NCBI GenBank assembly: GCA_951812345.1
Contig: OX638295.1
Span: 1,708,965 to 1,772,964, forward strand
Origin: Rhodothermales bacterium
GTDB taxonomy: Bacteria > Bacteroidota > Rhodothermia > Rhodothermales > VXPQ01
Reading direction: 5' to 3'
DNA length: 64,000 nucleotides
Part shown: piece after piece, positions 17,676 through 28,091 of the stretch
How positions within the stretch are numbered: position 1 is the first letter of the stretch
How the letters are laid out: each line of letters begins with the position of its first letter
Notes under the pieces: generated by a model
Told to the model about the DNA's origin: nothing
The model's input: the letters and a program-made list of their open reading frames with translations, nothing else
Databases searched by the model: none
Position numbers and translations under genes: made by a program

Positions 17676-19166
17676 ATGCCCGACCCATTCCGGAATTTCG
17701 TGGACGGTTCCTGGCTTGACACCGCCAGCGGCGCAACGTTCGAAAAGCCCAACCCGGCTCGCACCCAGGATCTTATTGGACATTTTCCCGAATCCGGGCA
17801 AGAGGACATCGACGCGGCGGTGACCGCTGCGCGCAAGGCCCTCCCTGCCTGGTCGGATACGCCGGCGCCGCAACGAGGAGAGATTCTCCGGCGCATCGGG
17901 GATCTGCTGACGGAACGGAAACAGGAACTCGCCTTCGAAGAAACCCGCGAAATGGGCAAGCCATTCGCCGAAACCTGCGGAGATGTTCAGGAAGCCATAG
18001 ACACCGCGTACTATGCGGCCTCGGAGACGCGGCGGCTCTTCGGACGCACAGTCCCCAGCGAACTACCGGACAAGTTCAACATGAGCATCCGGCGTCCCGT
18101 GGGCGCCGTCGGCATTATTACAGCGTGGAATTTTCCGATCGCCGTACCTACCTGGAAGATATTTCCGGCGCTGGCCTGCGGGAACACCATTGTCTTCAAA
18201 CCCAGCGAAGACGCACCGCACAGCGGTATGCTGCTTACGCGCCTTTTCGCAGACGCCGGCGTGCCTGCCGGCGTGTTCAACCTTGTGCAGGGAGGCGCCG
18301 TCAGCGGCGCAGCGCTCGTAAAACACCCCGGCATAGACGCTGTCTCGTTTACCGGATCGAACGACGCCGGCTCGAATATCGGCGAGGTGTGCGGAAGACT
18401 GAATAAACGTCTCTCTCTCGAAATGGGAGGCAAAAATGCGCAAATCGTGATGTCGGACGCCGACCTGGATCTCGCGCTCGAGGGTGTATTGTGGGGCGCC
18501 TTCGGAACCACCGGCCAGCGCTGCACGGCAACAAGCCGGCTTATTCTGCACGAAGCCATCCACGACGTGCTGGTCGAGCGCCTCATTGAACAGGTGCAGA
18601 AACTTGTCCTGGGATACGGCAACGACGAGGGCGTGAACGTCGGACCGCTCATCAACGAGAAAGCTCTGGAGAAGGTAACCCGCTATGTCGAGATCGGACG
18701 CACCGAAGGCGCAACCCTCCGTATCGGGGGGCGGCGGGCCACGCAGGGAGCGCTTGGAGATGGCTTCTTCTTCGAACCCACCCTGTTTACCGGGGTCACG
18801 CCACAGATGCGCATTGCGCGCGAGGAAATCTTCGGCCCGGTGCTTTCAGTACTCAGGGCCACGTCCTACGAAGAAGCGGTACGCATGGCGAATGCTACGC
18901 GCTATGGGCTATCCTCCAGTATCTATACCCGGGACGTACGCCTTGCGTACCGCGCCATGAAGGATATAGAGGCGGGCATTACGTACATCAACGGACCGAC
19001 CATCGGCGCCGAGGCGCACATGCCTTTCGGAGGGGTCAAACAAACCGGCAACGGCCACCGCGACGGCGGCTGGGAGGTGTTCGACTTCTACACGGAAACG
19101 AAAACCGTGTACGTGGACTACAGCGGACGTTTGCAAAAAGCTCAGATGGATAATGTAGCTTCGTAA
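17676..19166 (+). CDS. NAD(P)-dependent aldehyde dehydrogenase family protein
   Basis: A 496-residue ALDH with the cofactor-binding core (ITAWNFPIAVPTWKIFPALA, FKPSEDAP), FTGSNDAG, the general-base Glu in LEMGGKNA and the catalytic Cys in TTGQRCTATSRL. A PFGGVKQTGNG-type C-terminal segment completes the fold. These enzymes oxidise aldehydes to carboxylates. Among relatives are alpha-ketoglutaric semialdehyde and succinic semialdehyde dehydrogenases, but the substrate is not evident here. It is the only plus-strand gene between 1 and 24.3 kb, and it converges on meaB. Confidence 0.92.
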   Translation: MPDPFRNFVDGSWLDTASGATFEKPNPARTQDLIGHFPESGQEDIDAAVTAARKALPAWSDTPAPQRGEILRRIGDLLTERKQELAFEETREMGKPFAETCGDVQEAIDTAYYAASETRRLFGRTVPSELPDKFNMSIRRPVGAVGIITAWNFPIAVPTWKIFPALACGNTIVFKPSEDAPHSGMLLTRLFADAGVPAGVFNLVQGGAVSGAALVKHPGIDAVSFTGSNDAGSNIGEVCGRLNKRLSLEMGGKNAQIVMSDADLDLALEGVLWGAFGTTGQRCTATSRLILHEAIHDVLVERLIEQVQKLVLGYGNDEGVNVGPLINEKALEKVTRYVEIGRTEGATLRIGGRRATQGALGDGFFFEPTLFTGVTPQMRIAREEIFGPVLSVLRATSYEEAVRMANATRYGLSSSIYTRDVRLAYRAMKDIEAGITYINGPTIGAEAHMPFGGVKQTGNGHRDGGWEVFDFYTETKTVYVDYSGRLQKAQMDNVAS

Positions 19167-19273
19167 GGCGCCGCGCACCCCGGGTTCTCTTGCCAACCGC
19201 TCCGTTCTCTTATTACGCTTTCGCAGGTAAACAGCTTATTGCCATGCCCCGCAACGAATTGTCCCCTTTTCAC

Positions 19274-20272
19274 TTATTGCCTTTCGCTCCCTTCCCGGAA
19301 CGCCTTCAGTAAAAGGTCCGCTGCTTCAGTAACACCTATTTCGTGCCGGGCAGCTTGCTCCTCGTACTCCGCCAGCAAACTGGAGACCCTGGGATCGGCT
19401 CGCACGGCGTCAAGCAGGTGCGCATCGAGCGTTTCGCGCAGCCAGCAGCCGATCTGCCTGCGCCGGCGCTTCTCAAGATAACCTGACGTTTTGACAAGCT
19501 GTTCGTAGTCGCCCAAGTCTTTGCTGATGATATCCAACCCGGATTCCTCCTGTGCAGAGCAGGTATAAACAGACGGCGTCCAGTCGGATTCCCTGGCCGG
19601 AAAAAGACGGAGGGCCGCTTTCATGCGCCGGGCCTCCAGGCGTATGGCCTTCGGGGAATGTGCGTCTTCTTTCGTGAGGACGACCATGTCCGCCTCCTCC
19701 ATGACGCCGCGTTTCACGCCCTGCAACTCATCCCCCGACCCCGGGAGGGTCAGAAGCATCAGGAAATCAACCATGTCGGAAACCTTTGTTTCCGCCTGGC
19801 CGGAGCCCACGGTCTCCACGAAAATCGTATCGTACCCGGCAGCTTCGCACAGTACGATGCTCTGGCGTGTTGCCCCCCCGACCCCTCCGGAACGCCGCTT
19901 ACCCGGAGTGGGCCGTACAAAGGCATTCGGGTGCCTGGCGAGACGTGTCATACGCGTCTTGTCTCCGAGAATACTCCCTCCGGTTCGTTCGCTTGCCGGG
20001 TCGTAGGCAAGCACCGCCACGCGCCGATTTTCGGAAGAAACCAGCCGGGTTCCGAAGGCTTCGATGAAGGTGCTTTTTCCCACACCCGGCGCCCCGGAGA
20101 TCCCAACGCGGATCGCCTTCCCCGACAGAGGCAGGCAGGCATCGAGCAGGGTTTGGGCAAGCTCCCGGCGACCGGTCTGAGCGCTTTCCACGAGCGTAAT
20201 GCCCCTCGCCAGCATGGCTCGATTCCCGACCCTGATGCCTTCGAACAGTTCTTCTAAGGGCGGAAAAGTCAC
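19274..20272 (-). CDS. meaB: Methylmalonyl-CoA mutase-associated GTPase MeaB
   Basis: A 332-residue G3E-family GTPase with P-loop GAPGVGKS (residues 60-67), [21 protein letters not shown] and [11 protein letters not shown], and a base-recognition-type segment (VVLTKED). MeaB protects and gates cobalamin loading of methylmalonyl-CoA mutase. It overlaps the mutase stop by 4 bases, so the two are translated together, which makes the functional assignment firm. The protein is also called ArgK in older annotation. Confidence 0.95.
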   Translation of the reverse strand: MTFPPLEELFEGIRVGNRAMLARGITLVESAQTGRRELAQTLLDACLPLSGKAIRVGISGAPGVGKSTFIEAFGTRLVSSENRRVAVLAYDPASERTGGSILGDKTRMTRLARHPNAFVRPTPGKRRSGGVGGATRQSIVLCEAAGYDTIFVETVGSGQAETKVSDMVDFLMLLTLPGSGDELQGVKRGVMEEADMVVLTKEDAHSPKAIRLEARRMKAALRLFPARESDWTPSVYTCSAQEESGLDIISKDLGDYEQLVKTSGYLEKRRRRQIGCWLRETLDAHLLDAVRADPRVSSLLAEYEEQAARHEIGVTEAADLLLKAFREGSERQ

Positions 20273-23200
20273 GGCGGGTCGATCTCCTCGATCATCCCGA
20301 TAAGAATCCGGGACGCCGCGTCGGTTACCGGTGTGCCGGGGCCGAAAATCCCGGACACGCCTGCTTTGTGCAAAAATGCATAGTCCTTCCGGGGAATGAC
20401 TCCTCCGACCACCACGCGAATATCTTCCCGCCCCATCTTGCGCAGCGTGGCGATCAACTCGGGCAGAAAGGCCTTATGACCTCCCGCAAGCGTGGAAACG
20501 CCCAAAACATGTACGTCATTCTCGACCGCTTGCAAAGCCACCTCGGCGGGCGTCTGGAATAAAGGCCCGATATCCACATCGAATCCCATATCTGCAAAGG
20601 CCGTTGCGATCACTTTTGCCCCCCGGTCGTGCCCGTCCTGCCCTATTTTCGCCACGAGAATACGCGGCCGCCGCCCCTGCATTTCGGCGAACAGGCCGGT
20701 GAGCCGGAGGATTTCGTCCGAGCTCTCTCCGAACTCGCGGGCGCGGACATACGCCCCCCCGGCGATGCTGCGACTGGCGAGATGTCTTCCGAATTCTTTT
20801 TCCATGGCGGCGGATATTTCTCCAAGGGTGGCCCGCTGCCGGGCGGCCTCCACGGCGCATGCCAGTAGGTTTCCTTCCCCTGTACGGGCGCATACGGTCA
20901 ACGCGTCGAGCGCCTGCCGCACAGCTTCGTCATCGCGAGCCGCCCGAACGGCGCGCAGCCGCGCTATTTGCGCCTCGCGTACGGCGGTATGGTCTATTTC
21001 CAGCACATCGATCGGTTCTTCTTCCGGCAGTTCGAACCGGTTGACGCCAACAATAACGTCTTCCCCGCTATCGATGCGCGCCTGTTTACGGGCCGCGGCT
21101 TCTTCGATGCGGGCCATAGGAATACCCGCCTCGATAGCTCGAGTCATGCCGCCGGCCTCTTCGATTTCTTCTATGAGCGCCCAGGCGCGACGCGCAAGCC
21201 GATCAGTCAGCGTTTCCACATAATACGATCCGCCCAGCGGGTCGACTGCCTGGACAATATCCGTTTCCTGCTGCAGATAAACCTGCGTATTGCGCGCAAT
21301 GCGGGCGGAAGCCTCGGTGGGAAGCGCCATGGCTTCGTCGAGCGCATTCGTATGCAGCGACTGCGTGTGCCCCAGCACCGCAGACAGCGCCTCCAGACAA
21401 GTTCGGGCCACGTTATTGTACGGATCCTGTTCAGTCAGACTCCAGCCGGAGGTCTGGCAATGCGCACGCAGCGCCATGGACTTCGGATTTTTGGGGGAGA
21501 ACTTCCTGACGATCTTTGCCCATAGCAAGCGCCCGGCCCGCATTTTAGCGATTTCCATGAAATGGTGCATCCCTATCCCCCAGAAAAAAGAAACACGGGG
21601 CGCAAAGTCGTCGATCTGCAGTCCGGCCTCGACGCCTGTACGGAGATATTCCAGCCCGTCGGCAAGCGTATAAGCCAATTCGAGGTCCGCTGTCGCGCCT
21701 GCCTCCTGCATATGGTAACCGCTCACCGAGATGGAATTGAATCGGGGCATGTTGCTTGCGGCGTACCGGAATACGTCAGCCACGATACGCATGGACGACT
21801 CAGGGGGATATATGTACGTATTGCGCACCATGAACTCCTTCAGAATGTCGTTCTGAATGGTGCCGGAAAGCATCTCGGCGGGCACGCCTTGCTCCTCTGC
21901 AGCCACGATGTAAAAGGCCATTACAGGCAACACGGCGCCGTTCATGGTCATCGACACGGATATCCCGTCGAGGGGGATTCCTTCGAAAAGTCTTTTCATA
22001 TCCTCGACCGTATCGACGGCGACGCCTGCCTTGCCGACATCCCCTGCGACCCGTTCGTGATCGGAGTCGTACCCCCGGTGCGTGGGCAGATCGAATGCGA
22101 TGGAGAGGCCCTTTTGTCCGGCGGCCAATGCGTTGCGATAAAATGCGTTCGATGCCTCGGCTGTCGAAAAACCCGCATACTGCCGGATGGTCCAGGGGCG
22201 CACAAGGTACATCGTAGCATACGGGCCACGAAGGAAAGGGGGCACGCCCGCAGCGTATTCAAGGTGTTCAAGGCCCTTGAGCGCCTCGGGGCCGTACGCC
22301 GAATGCTCCTCGATCTCTTCGGCTGTACGCCAGGGCCCGCCGCGCCGGTCAGGTCTGAGCACAGGAGGATGGTATGCCGCCAGGAACTCCGGATGCGACT
22401 CCGCCCATCCTTTCGAGCGGGCAATGTGCCCGAACGCCTCCCATACCGAGCGGGCGATCCGGTCCGTAAGCGCTTCTATGGAGTAGCTGCCGGCCGCCGG
22501 GTCATTGACCCTGTCCAGCCAGGCCTCGTGGCGAAGAATATGCTGAAGATTCCGGGCCAGACGCAGCGCAACATCCGACGGCTCGCCGCCCGCAGCATCG
22601 AAGGGGTGCACCGTCAGTACGTCGCAGCCCCCCACCACCGCGCTGACCGCTTGCGTGGCGGCATGCAGCAGGTTGGCGTGCGGATCGTCCGTTACGGGGT
22701 TGCGACCGGCTACGGTGGCATGGATCTCGACGGGCTCGTTCCATGCAGGATCGAAAGCGCGCGCCACTTGCGGAATAAGCAGCCGCAAGGCGCGAAGCCG
22801 GGCTATTTCCGGAATAAAAGACGGGCCCACAGGAACCGAGACGTACACATGCCCGAGTATGCGGTCCGGAGCATACCCCCGGTCGGTAAGATGCGCAAGA
22901 TACCCGGCAATGGTGCAGAGCAGCCGGGTGGTTTCCCCAACGAGTCCGGCGTCCCGATCCGGCCCGGCTCCCGCACACAGAAATCTGTGAGAAGCGGCGG
23001 TCTGGTCGTTTGAGGACGATGGATCACCGGCCAGTGCGTCCATGATGCGGGCGGCATCGTCCAGCCAGCCCTTGGGAAAATGTCCTGTCCTGGCATGGAT
23101 ATCGAACGGGTCGAAGGCCGCCGAGAAAGGGGCTGGCGCCACATTACTCTGGCGGGCATGCGCAAGCAGATCTTCGAAGACGGAAAGACTTTCCGCGCCA

Positions 23201-23682
23201 GCCTCGATATGCATCGCCGTGGTTTCTATATCGATACCGTCGATCAGAGCGCCGACGCCTCCGGCCTGCGCTGCAACAGAGACGCCTTCCGGACCCGATA
23301 TCTCCAGTCCAAGCCGCTGCACGCCGCCGCTGACGGCTTCCTGCATACGCCGCCGGGCGACCTTGTACGAGGCCGGATCGTGCAGAGGGACATGCTGGCA
23401 TATCTGCCAGGAAGAAGAAATGGCGGCGGTACGTTCGTCGTCCGATAGGCGGCCCCCGGAAGCAAGATGCGGGATCCCGACAAGGTCCTCCGCGCGGAGC
23501 CAGGGCCGCATGGCCACCCCCTTGCAGGGTTCCCAGAGAGGGATTTCTTCGGAATCCTTTTTCTTCAGCGCTTTCCGGGCAAGGGCTTCCCAGGCTTCGC
23601 TCGAAACGGGAGGAAAAGCGTCGAAAAGCCGGTCCGGGCCAGAGGTTGCTTGAGTGTTCTTATCCATGCCGTGCTTCCTCAA
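20269..23682 (-). CDS. Methylmalonyl-CoA mutase, small-subunit-like and large-subunit domains fused in one chain
   Basis: A 1137-residue protein (or 1132 from the internal ATG at 23667). Residues ~20-440 resemble the non-catalytic small subunit MutA (TIM-barrel only). Residues ~480-900 are the catalytic barrel of MutB ([29 protein letters not shown] with the active-site His). Residues ~1003-1137 form the cobalamin-binding domain with DGHDRG (His1018 as the lower cobalt ligand). It interconverts succinyl-CoA and (R)-methylmalonyl-CoA. Usually mutA and mutB are separate genes. The C-terminal end overlaps meaB by 4 bases. No methylmalonyl-CoA epimerase is present in the window. Confidence 0.9.
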   Translation of the reverse strand: MRKHGMDKNTQATSGPDRLFDAFPPVSSEAWEALARKALKKKDSEEIPLWEPCKGVAMRPWLRAEDLVGIPHLASGGRLSDDERTAAISSSWQICQHVPLHDPASYKVARRRMQEAVSGGVQRLGLEISGPEGVSVAAQAGGVGALIDGIDIETTAMHIEAGAESLSVFEDLLAHARQSNVAPAPFSAAFDPFDIHARTGHFPKGWLDDAARIMDALAGDPSSSNDQTAASHRFLCAGAGPDRDAGLVGETTRLLCTIAGYLAHLTDRGYAPDRILGHVYVSVPVGPSFIPEIARLRALRLLIPQVARAFDPAWNEPVEIHATVAGRNPVTDDPHANLLHAATQAVSAVVGGCDVLTVHPFDAAGGEPSDVALRLARNLQHILRHEAWLDRVNDPAAGSYSIEALTDRIARSVWEAFGHIARSKGWAESHPEFLAAYHPPVLRPDRRGGPWRTAEEIEEHSAYGPEALKGLEHLEYAAGVPPFLRGPYATMYLVRPWTIRQYAGFSTAEASNAFYRNALAAGQKGLSIAFDLPTHRGYDSDHERVAGDVGKAGVAVDTVEDMKRLFEGIPLDGISVSMTMNGAVLPVMAFYIVAAEEQGVPAEMLSGTIQNDILKEFMVRNTYIYPPESSMRIVADVFRYAASNMPRFNSISVSGYHMQEAGATADLELAYTLADGLEYLRTGVEAGLQIDDFAPRVSFFWGIGMHHFMEIAKMRAGRLLWAKIVRKFSPKNPKSMALRAHCQTSGWSLTEQDPYNNVARTCLEALSAVLGHTQSLHTNALDEAMALPTEASARIARNTQVYLQQETDIVQAVDPLGGSYYVETLTDRLARRAWALIEEIEEAGGMTRAIEAGIPMARIEEAAARKQARIDSGEDVIVGVNRFELPEEEPIDVLEIDHTAVREAQIARLRAVRAARDDEAVRQALDALTVCARTGEGNLLACAVEAARQRATLGEISAAMEKEFGRHLASRSIAGGAYVRAREFGESSDEILRLTGLFAEMQGRRPRILVAKIGQDGHDRGAKVIATAFADMGFDVDIGPLFQTPAEVALQAVENDVHVLGVSTLAGGHKAFLPELIATLRKMGREDIRVVVGGVIPRKDYAFLHKAGVSGIFGPGTPVTDAASRILIGMIEEIDPP

Positions 23683-24250
23683 AGCCTGCTACATCGGGCA
23701 GCGAATGACCGCCGAGACCGGCATACCGGCGGTAGCCGCGCACAATATCGAAGATAGCGATACCGTAGGCTACGGCCACGTTCAGCGACTGTTTCGCCCC
23801 GAATTGCGGTATTTCGAAGGCCACATCCGCTTCGGCGACGAGCTGTTCGCGCACGCCGTACAATTCGTTACCGACGATGAGGCAGAGCGGAAAGGAGGAT
23901 TCCTCGATATCCGTCGTAGGCGTGGGGCAGTCCGTTATTTCAAGCACCCCGATCGTATATCCGTCGCGTTTGAGCGCCTGCGCCACAGGAAGAGGATCCC
24001 GGTGATATTCCCACCGGACCGTGTCCTGTGCCCCGAGGGCCGTTTTGTGCAGAGCGCGGTTTTCGGGGGTTCCGGTAATGCCCGTCAAATACAGCTTTTC
24101 GATGAGTGCAGCATCCGAAGTACGGAACATCGCCCCGACATTGTAGATAGATCGTACATTGTCGAGGAGCACGGAAACAGGATGCCCGGAGAGCGAATGC
24201 GCCGTTTTCGGATCCGGACGCGGTATTTCCTCGTGTCTGAGTTTGCGCAT
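23660..24250 (-). CDS. SpoU/TrmH-family RNA 2'-O-methyltransferase
   Basis: Start chosen at ATG 24250 ([14 protein letters not shown]), 196 residues; eleven further upstream codons are possible. The three SPOUT motifs are visible: [28 protein letters not shown] and [22 protein letters not shown]. The knotted domain binds SAM and 2'-O-methylates tRNA or rRNA; target unknown. It overlaps the start of the mutase gene by 8-23 bases on the same strand, so the two are co-transcribed although functionally unrelated. Divergent from cmk. Confidence 0.9.
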   Translation of the reverse strand: MRKLRHEEIPRPDPKTAHSLSGHPVSVLLDNVRSIYNVGAMFRTSDAALIEKLYLTGITGTPENRALHKTALGAQDTVRWEYHRDPLPVAQALKRDGYTIGVLEITDCPTPTTDIEESSFPLCLIVGNELYGVREQLVAEADVAFEIPQFGAKQSLNVAVAYGIAIFDIVRGYRRYAGLGGHSLPDVAGFEEARHG

Positions 24251-24309
24251 AGGTAATCTGTCTGCGCCGCATCGGACGCGCACGTAGCACGGATAGAGTT
24301 GAAAAGTAC

Positions 24310-25017
24310 GTGATTATTGCCATAGATGGACCGGCCGGGTCGGGAAAATCCACCACGGCCCGCGCTGTTGCCGAGCAACTCGGCTATGTATATGTGGACA
24401 CCGGGGCCATGTACCGTACGGTCGCGCTTGCCTTTATCCGCAACGGAGTATCGGCGGAATCGCCGTCTGCCGGGAAGGTTCGCGGATTGCTCGCAAATCT
24501 CCGCCTGGACATGCGTTTCGGGCCGGACGGCATGCGGATATTTCTGGACGACCAGGATGTGACCGGGGATATCCGCACCCGTCAGGTTACGGAGGTGGCC
24601 AGCCGGGTGGCCGCGATCCCGCAAGTGCGCGAGAGGATGGTCCAGGAGCAGCGGCGCCTTGCCGGCATACAGGAAAAAGAAAGGGGCGGCGTGGTCCTCG
24701 AGGGGCGCGACATCGGCACGATCGTGTTTCCCGACGCCGATGTAAAAGTATTCATGGACGCCAGCGAGGAAATGCGCGCGCGGCGCCGATATGAAGAATT
24801 GCAGGGAAAAGACAAGGAAAAAGACTCCAATGTATCGTTCCAGGATGTGCTGTCCGATATTCGCGCCCGGGACGAGCGGGATGTGTCTCGCCGGCTGTCC
24901 CCCCTGCGCAAAGCCGAAGGCACTATTGAAATAGACACCTCGAATATAAATCTCCACGAGCAAGTAGCTATGGTAATTCGGGCCGTTCGGGAACGCGCAA
25001 ATCGACCTATTGTATAA
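24310..25017 (+). CDS. cmk: Cytidylate kinase
   Basis: A 235-residue CMP/dCMP kinase with P-loop DGPAGSGKSTTA at the N-terminus, YVDTGAMYRTVAL, EGRDIGTIVFPDADVKVFMDA and the LID-region RRRYEELQGK. It phosphorylates CMP to CDP. The apparent start is GTG at 24310. cmk followed by rpsA is a widely conserved pair, but here a MITE-like repeat and a long leader separate the two. Confidence 0.95.
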   Translation: MIIAIDGPAGSGKSTTARAVAEQLGYVYVDTGAMYRTVALAFIRNGVSAESPSAGKVRGLLANLRLDMRFGPDGMRIFLDDQDVTGDIRTRQVTEVASRVAAIPQVRERMVQEQRRLAGIQEKERGGVVLEGRDIGTIVFPDADVKVFMDASEEMRARRRYEELQGKDKEKDSNVSFQDVLSDIRARDERDVSRRLSPLRKAEGTIEIDTSNINLHEQVAMVIRAVRERANRPIV

Positions 25018-25020
25018 GGT

Positions 25021-25209
25021 AGGATATTCTGATCAAGTCCACTTCGATCAGCGCTTCGCGTTTGTGCGTGAAGCGCCCTTCGGGAGACTACGAGAAGCAC
25101 GCTGGTTGTGTCATTCCTCATTATGTGGGGCCTGCCATATTGCTTCGTCATTCCTTGCCAGCGCACTTCTCGCAGCCTCTGAACTTTGCGGGCTTAATCA
25201 GAGTATCCT
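25021..25209 (+). repeat. MITE-like dispersed repeat, copy A
   Basis: A 189-base element bounded by imperfect terminal inverted repeats (left AGGATATTCTGATCAAGTCC; right, read inward, AGGATACTCTGATTAAGCCC; 17 of 20 match). The core (for example cattatgtggggcctgcca) recurs in inverted orientation at 54764-55021. It begins 4 bases after the cmk stop codon. It encodes no protein; it is probably a non-autonomous mobile or intergenic repeat. Confidence 0.85.
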
Positions 25210-25439
25210 AAGTTTGCACAAAATAATCGCCATGTAGCCAGTGCAGTGTGCGTTTAGCGGCGTACTTGCTTGGTAGACAACCCTTTTCCTGGCGATTATT
25301 CAATAAAAACTTAAATAAAAATAAAGGGTCGGTACGGCACAGGAAGGGTTGTCGGGCGACGCTTTGCAACGCAAGGAGAGTGACCGAAGCTAAAGGGTGC
25401 TCCTGAAGTTTTCGTCGGTTTCTCCGATAAACCAACCAT
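25210..25439 (+). promoter_or_regulatory. rpsA leader with inverted repeat
   Basis: This gap upstream of rpsA holds an inverted repeat: acaacccttttcctg (25277-25291) against caggaagggttgt (25340-25352), enclosing a very AT-rich loop (ataaaaacttaaataaaaat). It could be an operator with the promoter in the loop, or an mRNA structure used for S1 autocontrol. The rest shows no gene. Confidence 0.45.
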
Positions 25440-28091
25440 ATGGCTGAAAAGCAGCAAGAAACGTCACAAGATCAAGCAACTCAAAGCAAAGATATTCAAT
25501 CAGGCAATGACGCCGTGACCGCCGAGGCTCCTGTAGAAGGTGCAAAGACAGATACGGTGGATACGGCGGCCGAGAACAGCGAGAGCGGTCCGGAGACCGC
25601 CGCTGTCGCCTCGAAAGAGGAAGAGGCAAAGCCTGAAGACGCCGCAGCCGAAGAAAAGGCGGAAGCAAAAGAGGAAGCGCCGGCGGCCGCAGTGGAAGAA
25701 AAAGCAGAAGCCGCCGCAGAGGAGGACATCCCCCCTGCCCCGGCTCCCGAGGCGAAAGAAGAGGAAGCGCCGGCGGCCGCAGTGGAAGAGCAGGCAGAAG
25801 ACGCCAAGGAGGAGGACATCCCCCCTGCCCCGGCTCCCGAGGCGAAAGAGGAGGAAGCTGCCGACATTCCGAATATTATCGGCTATACCGGGGAGCTTAT
25901 CGGCCCGGTCGTAACCCTCGAGGAAATAGAAGCAGGAGACGAGGAGGAGAAACAGACGGCGCAGACCTACGAGGAACTCGAAAAGATGGTCAATGTGTCG
26001 TTTACGACCGTCCATGAGCAGGAAATCGTGCATGGACGGGTGGTAAGCGTCGGAGAAAAAGATGTTGTTATAGATATAGGGTTCAAGAGCGATGGCATTG
26101 TATCTCTGAACGAGTTCGACACCACGCTTTCATCCGGCGACGAGGTGGAAGTGCTGGTCGAGCGCCTCGAGGATTACCACGGTCAGCTCGTGCTTTCCAA
26201 GGTGAAAGCCGACCAGCTTCGCCGCTGGCAGCTTATCGAGGAAGCGCATGAAAAAGGCACCATCGTGGAAGGCACCATCGTGCGCCGTATCAAGGGCGGC
26301 ATGATCGTCGACCTCGATATTGGCGGCATGGAAGCCTTCCTCCCCGGATCTCAGATAGATGTCCGTCCGGTGCGCGATTTCGATACCTATCTCGAAAAGC
26401 GCATGGAGTTCAAGATTGTCAAGCTGAATCCGGCCAACGACAACATTGTCATTTCACACAAGGCTCTTATCGAAAAAGAGCTCGGGGCGCAGCGCGAGAA
26501 GATTCTTGCGACCATGGAATCGGGACAGATTCTCGAAGGCACGGCCAAGAACATTACCGACTTCGGCATTTTCGTCGATCTGGGCGGTGTAGACGGGCTG
26601 CTCCATATTACGGATCTCTCCTGGGGCCGGGTCTCCCACCCCTCCGAGTTGGTGGAGCTCGACCAGAAACTCACGGTGGTCGTGCTGGACTACGACAAGG
26701 ACCGCCAGCGCATTTCGCTGGGTCTGAAGCAACTCCAGCCGCATCCGTGGGAAAGCATCGACGAGAAATACATCGAAGCCAATTCGGTCGAGGGCAAGGT
26801 CGTTTCCATTACGGATTACGGCGCCTTCGTGGAACTGGAGAAAGGCATCGAAGGCCTCGTGCATATCTCCGAAATGAGCTGGACGGAGCACATCCGCCAC
26901 CCGAGCCAGGTGGTCTCGCTGGGCCAGTTGGTGCAGGTCCGGATTCTCAAGATCGACAAGCAAGGGAAGAAGATTTCCCTCGGCATGAAGCAGCTCGATC
27001 CGGATCCGTGGGATGGTATCTCGGAACGCTATCCTCCGGGAACGGTCATGTCGGGCAAGGTGCGCAACATCACCAATTTCGGGGTGTTCGTGGGGATCGA
27101 GCCGGGCATCGACGGGCTGGTGCATATTTCCGACCTGTCCTGGACGAAGAAGGTCCGTCACCCGAACGAGATGGTTCGCAAGGGGCAGCCTCTCGATGTC
27201 GTTATCCTGAACATCGACGAGGTTTCGCGGCGTATTTCGCTGGGCCACAAGCAGGTGGAAACGAATCCGTGGAATCAGTTCGCCCAGGCGTACGCCGAAG
27301 GAACCGATACGGAAGCGACCGTGGTGCGCGCCAACGAGGGTGGGCTCGTGATCGAGCTGCCTCTTGCCGTAGAGGCCTTTGTGCCCGCGAGCGAGCTCCA
27401 GAACGGGCCGCACAACTTTCAGGACTTTTACCCGGCCGGGCAGGAACTGCAGCTTCAGGTCATCAAGTTCGACCCGAATCAGAAGGAGATCGTGCTTAGC
27501 GAGGTGGCGAAAGAACGCGCCGCCGAGCGATCGGAGAAGGTCCAGGAGGATCGTGCGCGCCGGGAAACCAAGAAGCGGGAATCGCGGGAAGTCAAGAAAT
27601 ATAAGAAGGCAGCGGGAGCGGCAGGCCGGACCACGCTCGGAGATATTTCCGGACTGGCGGATCTGAAGGCGCAGATCGAGGAAGCGGAGCAGGAGGCTCC
27701 GAAGGAAGAGGCGGAAGCGCCGAAGAAGGAGGAGGCGCCGAAGAAGGCGACGGCCAAGAAGGCTCCTGCGGCGAAGAAGGGAACGGCGGCGAAGGCTTCT
27801 GCGGCGAAGAAGGAGACGGCGGCTAAGGCCCCTGCTGCAAAGAAGGAAACAGCGGCCAAGGCTGAAAAGGCTCCGGCGGAGAAGAAGGAGACGGCGGCTA
27901 AGGCTGAAAAGGCTCCGGCAGAGAAGAAGGAGACGGCGGCGAAGGCGGAGAAGGCTCCGGCGGAGAAGAAGACTACGACGGCCAAGGCGTCCACGACGAA
28001 GAAGGCAACGGCTGCCAAGACCGCAACGGCTGCGAAGAAGACTGCGGCGAAGAAGAAGGAAGAGGTGGAGGTGGAGGCTGTGGAGGAGTGA
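25440..28091 (+). CDS. rpsA: 30S ribosomal protein S1 with acidic N-terminal and histone-H1-like C-terminal tails
   Basis: An 883-residue S1. Residues 1-~150 are Glu/Ala/Pro-rich and low complexity. The centre holds successive S1 OB-folds (for example GQILEGTAKNITDFGIFVDL, GLVHISEMSW, VMSGKVRNITNFGVFVGI). The last ~160 residues are Ala/Lys-rich repeats (AEKAPAEKKETAAK units) ending in EEVEVEAVEE. S1 binds mRNA on the 30S platform. Typical S1 proteins have 550-650 residues. The Lys/Ala tail resembles bacterial histone-H1-like proteins and would be expected to bind nucleic acid; this is inference. Follows cmk as in most bacteria. Confidence 0.95.
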   Translation: MAEKQQETSQDQATQSKDIQSGNDAVTAEAPVEGAKTDTVDTAAENSESGPETAAVASKEEEAKPEDAAAEEKAEAKEEAPAAAVEEKAEAAAEEDIPPAPAPEAKEEEAPAAAVEEQAEDAKEEDIPPAPAPEAKEEEAADIPNIIGYTGELIGPVVTLEEIEAGDEEEKQTAQTYEELEKMVNVSFTTVHEQEIVHGRVVSVGEKDVVIDIGFKSDGIVSLNEFDTTLSSGDEVEVLVERLEDYHGQLVLSKVKADQLRRWQLIEEAHEKGTIVEGTIVRRIKGGMIVDLDIGGMEAFLPGSQIDVRPVRDFDTYLEKRMEFKIVKLNPANDNIVISHKALIEKELGAQREKILATMESGQILEGTAKNITDFGIFVDLGGVDGLLHITDLSWGRVSHPSELVELDQKLTVVVLDYDKDRQRISLGLKQLQPHPWESIDEKYIEANSVEGKVVSITDYGAFVELEKGIEGLVHISEMSWTEHIRHPSQVVSLGQLVQVRILKIDKQGKKISLGMKQLDPDPWDGISERYPPGTVMSGKVRNITNFGVFVGIEPGIDGLVHISDLSWTKKVRHPNEMVRKGQPLDVVILNIDEVSRRISLGHKQVETNPWNQFAQAYAEGTDTEATVVRANEGGLVIELPLAVEAFVPASELQNGPHNFQDFYPAGQELQLQVIKFDPNQKEIVLSEVAKERAAERSEKVQEDRARRETKKRESREVKKYKKAAGAAGRTTLGDISGLADLKAQIEEAEQEAPKEEAEAPKKEEAPKKATAKKAPAAKKGTAAKASAAKKETAAKAPAAKKETAAKAEKAPAEKKETAAKAEKAPAEKKETAAKAEKAPAEKKTTTAKASTTKKATAAKTATAAKKTAAKKKEEVEVEAVEE
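25671..25850. repeat. 90-bp tandem duplication in the rpsA 5' region
   Basis: Two adjacent near-identical 90-base units (starts 25671 and 25761, each beginning gaggaagcgccggcggccgc) encode a 30-residue acidic block, with a third copy started at 25851. The period equals that of the NusA tail repeat, although the sequences differ. Confidence 0.9.
27858..27985. repeat. 42-bp tandem repeat in the rpsA 3' region
   Basis: About three copies of a 42-base unit (gctgaaaagg at 27861 and 27903, the degenerate gcggagaagg at 27945) encode the 14-residue unit AEKAPAEKKETAAK of the basic S1 tail. Confidence 0.9.

Noticed and set aside
16378-17736. Aminotransferase starting at 17736
   Set aside because: The first 53 residues of that frame overlap the start of the divergent aldehyde dehydrogenase and show no aminotransferase similarity; ATG 17577 fits the family length.
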